A stretch of 7,463 nt of DNA from Armatimonadota bacterium (GTDB lineage: Bacteria > Armatimonadota > Zipacnadia > Zipacnadales > FEN-943). The position numbers and the translations under genes were made by a program. This document shows positions 6,201 through 7,463 of the stretch, in pieces (position 1 is the first letter of the stretch; each line of letters begins with the position of its first letter). The DNA is taken from assembly GCA_029777735.1 (NCBI GenBank), contig JAKORR010000119.1, positions 1 to 7,463 of the forward strand, in the 5' to 3' direction. A model generated the notes under the pieces. The model worked only from the letters and a program-made list of their open reading frames with translations, had not been told where the DNA came from and did no database searches.

Positions 6201-7463
6201 CGAGCGCAATTGGAAGAAGACGGTGTTCGAGCTGCCGCGCTGCCACTTCGCGGGCCGTCAGAACCTTCAGGCCGACCTGCGAATCTCCGGCCATGTGCTT
6301 GTCCGCCGTCTTACACTGCGGCCCATGACGCCTCGAGGCAGAATGCGTACCGAGCAGGTCTCCCTGCGCTGGCGTTGCGGCACGGGCGAGTTCTCGACGA
6401 TGGCGTCCCTCCGGCTGGCCGAACCAGCATCTGTCGCGCCGCCGGCCGGAGTCCCCGCCGGGGCCGAGCCGTTGTGGGTCAGCAATCCTTACGGCGAAGC
6501 CGTGCCGGAGGCGCCTGTCGAAATCCCTCTGAGCAAACTGTCCCGAGTCCCCCAGGGGCAGGCCCTTGTGGCCTTGGATCACGAGGGACACTCCTGGCCC
6601 GTCCTGCGAGACGGCGAACGCCTCCGGGCGGTCCTGCCCCTCGACAGCCGTCACCCGGTGTACCTTGCCCCTGCGGAGGATCAAAGCGAGGACTTGACCA
6701 TCCGCGACAGATCCACCGATCTGGGCTTCGTAGCCGCGCAGAACAGGCGCTTCGCGGCGCTGTGGGATGCGCGGCGTGGTGGCTGCCTGATGAGCCTGGT
6801 GGACATGACGAGCAAGCATGACTACGCTTCACCTACCGCCGGGGCCTGCACGGTCGAGTACACGCTTGCCGACCGCACCCACCGCATCTCCAGCGAGTGG
6901 GGGGGCACGGTCAAGGTCACGGGGCAGTCGCCGCTGTACGCCGACCTGGTGGCCACAGCTGAAGGTCCCGACCTGCAGGTTGAGGACCACTGGCGCATGT
7001 ACAGTGGGGCGCGGCTGCTGCGCCTCGACCGCACTGTCACCTTCACCCGACAGCTCGCTGCGGTCGATTTCTGCCCGCTCGTCCTCAGGCTCTCGCCAGA
7101 ATACTTCACGCAGGTCCTCCCGCTGGGCGCCGGGTTCCAGAAGGAAGGGGGCCCCAAGCGCGGCTGGATCGAGACCTGGCATAGCGAGGGATGGTACTCA
7201 ATCTACGGCGGTGAGCCTCGTTCGCCCTTGGACCACCTGGGCGTCATCGTGTGTCGGGCCGACAGTCTGCGGCGTGTCAGGTACGGTTTCATCCCGGGTG
7301 AGGAATTGCCCGACACGGCCGATCCCAGCTCGCAGCGGGTGTCGCAGGACGAGATGCAGATACGACTGAGGGCCCAGGCCGACTATACTGCCGGCTTGCC
7401 GTGGCTTATCGAGGGCTTCCAGGTCCCCGCAGACTGGAACCCGCCTGCCCGACGTGTCTACGA
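3289..7463 (+). CDS. Exported multidomain glycoside hydrolase-like protein (GH99-like barrel with GH42-type middle domain), 3' end missing
   Basis: The frame is open from GTG 3289 to the right edge (1391 codons). Residues 1-20 are a signal peptide (MSFR, hydrophobic core, cleavage after ALA). The barrel spans about 38-405: VYYYPWFGG (41-49) and SYWG resemble the GH99 FYYPWYG and SWWG motifs, and SEWFEG (370-375, E371 and E374) resembles the GH99 catalytic NEWHEG with both Glu kept. F183-W201 (FRAFLRARYG...LTAAW) is instead typical of GH42. About 415-545 resembles the GH42 glutamine-amidotransferase-like trimerisation domain. Then come a beta-sandwich (about 560-690), two Ig/CARDB/NEW3-like repeats (694-790, 793-890), a jelly-roll-like module (895-1015, with W975 and FAGRQN) and, from about 1060, a beta-sandwich resembling the GH38 C-terminal region (SNPYG, then ARRGGCLMSLVD). 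Likely role: extracellular or periplasmic glycosidase, perhaps on alpha-mannosides. The barrel call is fairly firm; family and substrate are not. Confidence 0.88.
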   Translation, partial: MSFRVVLAVLPFLIAGSALATHPVDSLARHLLPNGEPVVGVYYYPWFGGEPYQRVGWHPEFQYDNQQRPDHIREVLRAIADHGINQASYSYWGDGSLPLYRTHMAEAERLLAEGWPLYLSPYMEPPTIQKNFASPEAQQYNIDRLTHFLSAVGRSPAFCSLGGDAFTNIYVAYDVPDETDEDFRAFLRARYGTIEKLTAAWSMLDAPEALRGTALSDELLPKRWEDVTLANAAVGTVAFADRQELRAQRLKAGWQTVIDGVKARTGLSTRYTGDNSNTILSPTRYMDALTGLGWYSFNYAMTNPTRRPKLISEVAKYTGTDFQYTIAPGYVDRQQRWPGARVEHDPFLYEYAWVKTLQSLPEGIMILTHSEWFEGSIIDVTKEYGRLPYETTELYASLYKTTYQDAFRHKREKKPVAVVFNEWATYGVNERGAGLSDVYGLIKALEGLSVDFDVIPESFLKAEELAGRRLLLVPSCGLSLHPDKELLLAEWVKSEATARIIADATPFWSSVKQDAGGKRVILAGERLGERLSKSFEAAWREGQAPSDDLQSFEKLLTAALKPAEIWAEGQRPSSSYEIARGPVLWAGNTAIVTVANTLPWAYITTRRLGNWSRDLGDSADEILPWRRESVTVTVKLPPGTGVAQILLLDSDDARLIDGPQVGGDKANAQYDPKTGLLTLRCRTKFHAVYAVVTGPVALAASGLTLHPGGQAQASIRLVNRDAQKAVEGTIELIGPPDLKARPVQVKLAAGKSANVRMALSAGPDCAVGDRTVVFKLTAAGKPAYYWYRLEVTDPALVGLKTGVVTAEPGKPRRVALTLTNVGRQEARDVQVELLGARGTVTSLPPGKDQPVALTIDVPAPAKPNTLPIELSWQAGNPPIENGITQVSGGDGVTRAREAEGLLGIEPDPATTGSQYIYFRVDKTKLPPGDYAAEAEVEYFDEEGSFLIEYDSAFGDTIEDRFRDSDRLGPSGERNWKKTVFELPRCHFAGRQNLQADLRISGHVLVRRLTLRPMTPRGRMRTEQVSLRWRCGTGEFSTMASLRLAEPASVAPPAGVPAGAEPLWVSNPYGEAVPEAPVEIPLSKLSRVPQGQALVALDHEGHSWPVLRDGERLRAVLPLDSRHPVYLAPAEDQSEDLTIRDRSTDLGFVAAQNRRFAALWDARRGGCLMSLVDMTSKHDYASPTAGACTVEYTLADRTHRISSEWGGTVKVTGQSPLYADLVATAEGPDLQVEDHWRMYSGARLLRLDRTVTFTRQLAAVDFCPLVLRLSPEYFTQVLPLGAGFQKEGGPKRGWIETWHSEGWYSIYGGEPRSPLDHLGVIVCRADSLRRVRYGFIPGEELPDTADPSSQRVSQDEMQIRLRAQADYTAGLPWLIEGFQVPADWNPPARRVY

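Overview
The window looks like chromosomal DNA from a high-GC, free-living, carbohydrate-degrading bacterium. Both genes have a Sec-type signal peptide, a strong Shine-Dalgarno sequence and a non-ATG start (TTG or GTG). Large exported multidomain proteins of this style are common in Planctomycetota, Armatimonadota, Verrucomicrobiota/Lentisphaerota and related environmental lineages. That placement is inference from style only; no marker gene is present.

Layout: two divergently transcribed genes fill almost the whole window, and both run off an edge. Positions 1-2996 (minus strand) encode an exported right-handed parallel beta-helix protein. It has two N-terminal Ig/TIG-like modules, a pectate-lyase-3-type helix entry motif, an inserted beta-rich domain, an alpha-helical linker, an Ig-like module and the start of a W-x-x-x-G-P-F domain; its C-terminus is missing. 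Positions 3289-7463 (plus strand) encode an exported protein of more than 1391 residues. Its N-terminal (beta/alpha)-barrel resembles GH99, with traits of GH42. A GH42-type glutamine-amidotransferase-like domain follows, then a beta-sandwich, two Ig-like repeats, a jelly-roll-like module and a C-terminal region resembling the GH38 beta-sandwich. The C-terminus lies beyond the window.

The 292-bp gap (2997-3288) holds both ribosome binding sites, a 19-bp imperfect palindrome (3206-3224) that could be an operator or a leader hairpin, and a small hairpin that could mask the plus-strand ribosome binding site. No RNA gene, mobile element or CRISPR is visible.

Together the pair reads as a small divergent polysaccharide-processing locus: a beta-helix protein (lyase, hydrolase, epimerase or binding protein) beside a glycosidase-like protein. 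An alpha-mannoside-type substrate is suggested by the GH99-like and GH38-like resemblances, but this is inference. The most notable features are the composite architecture of the plus-strand protein and the regulatory-looking structures between the genes.
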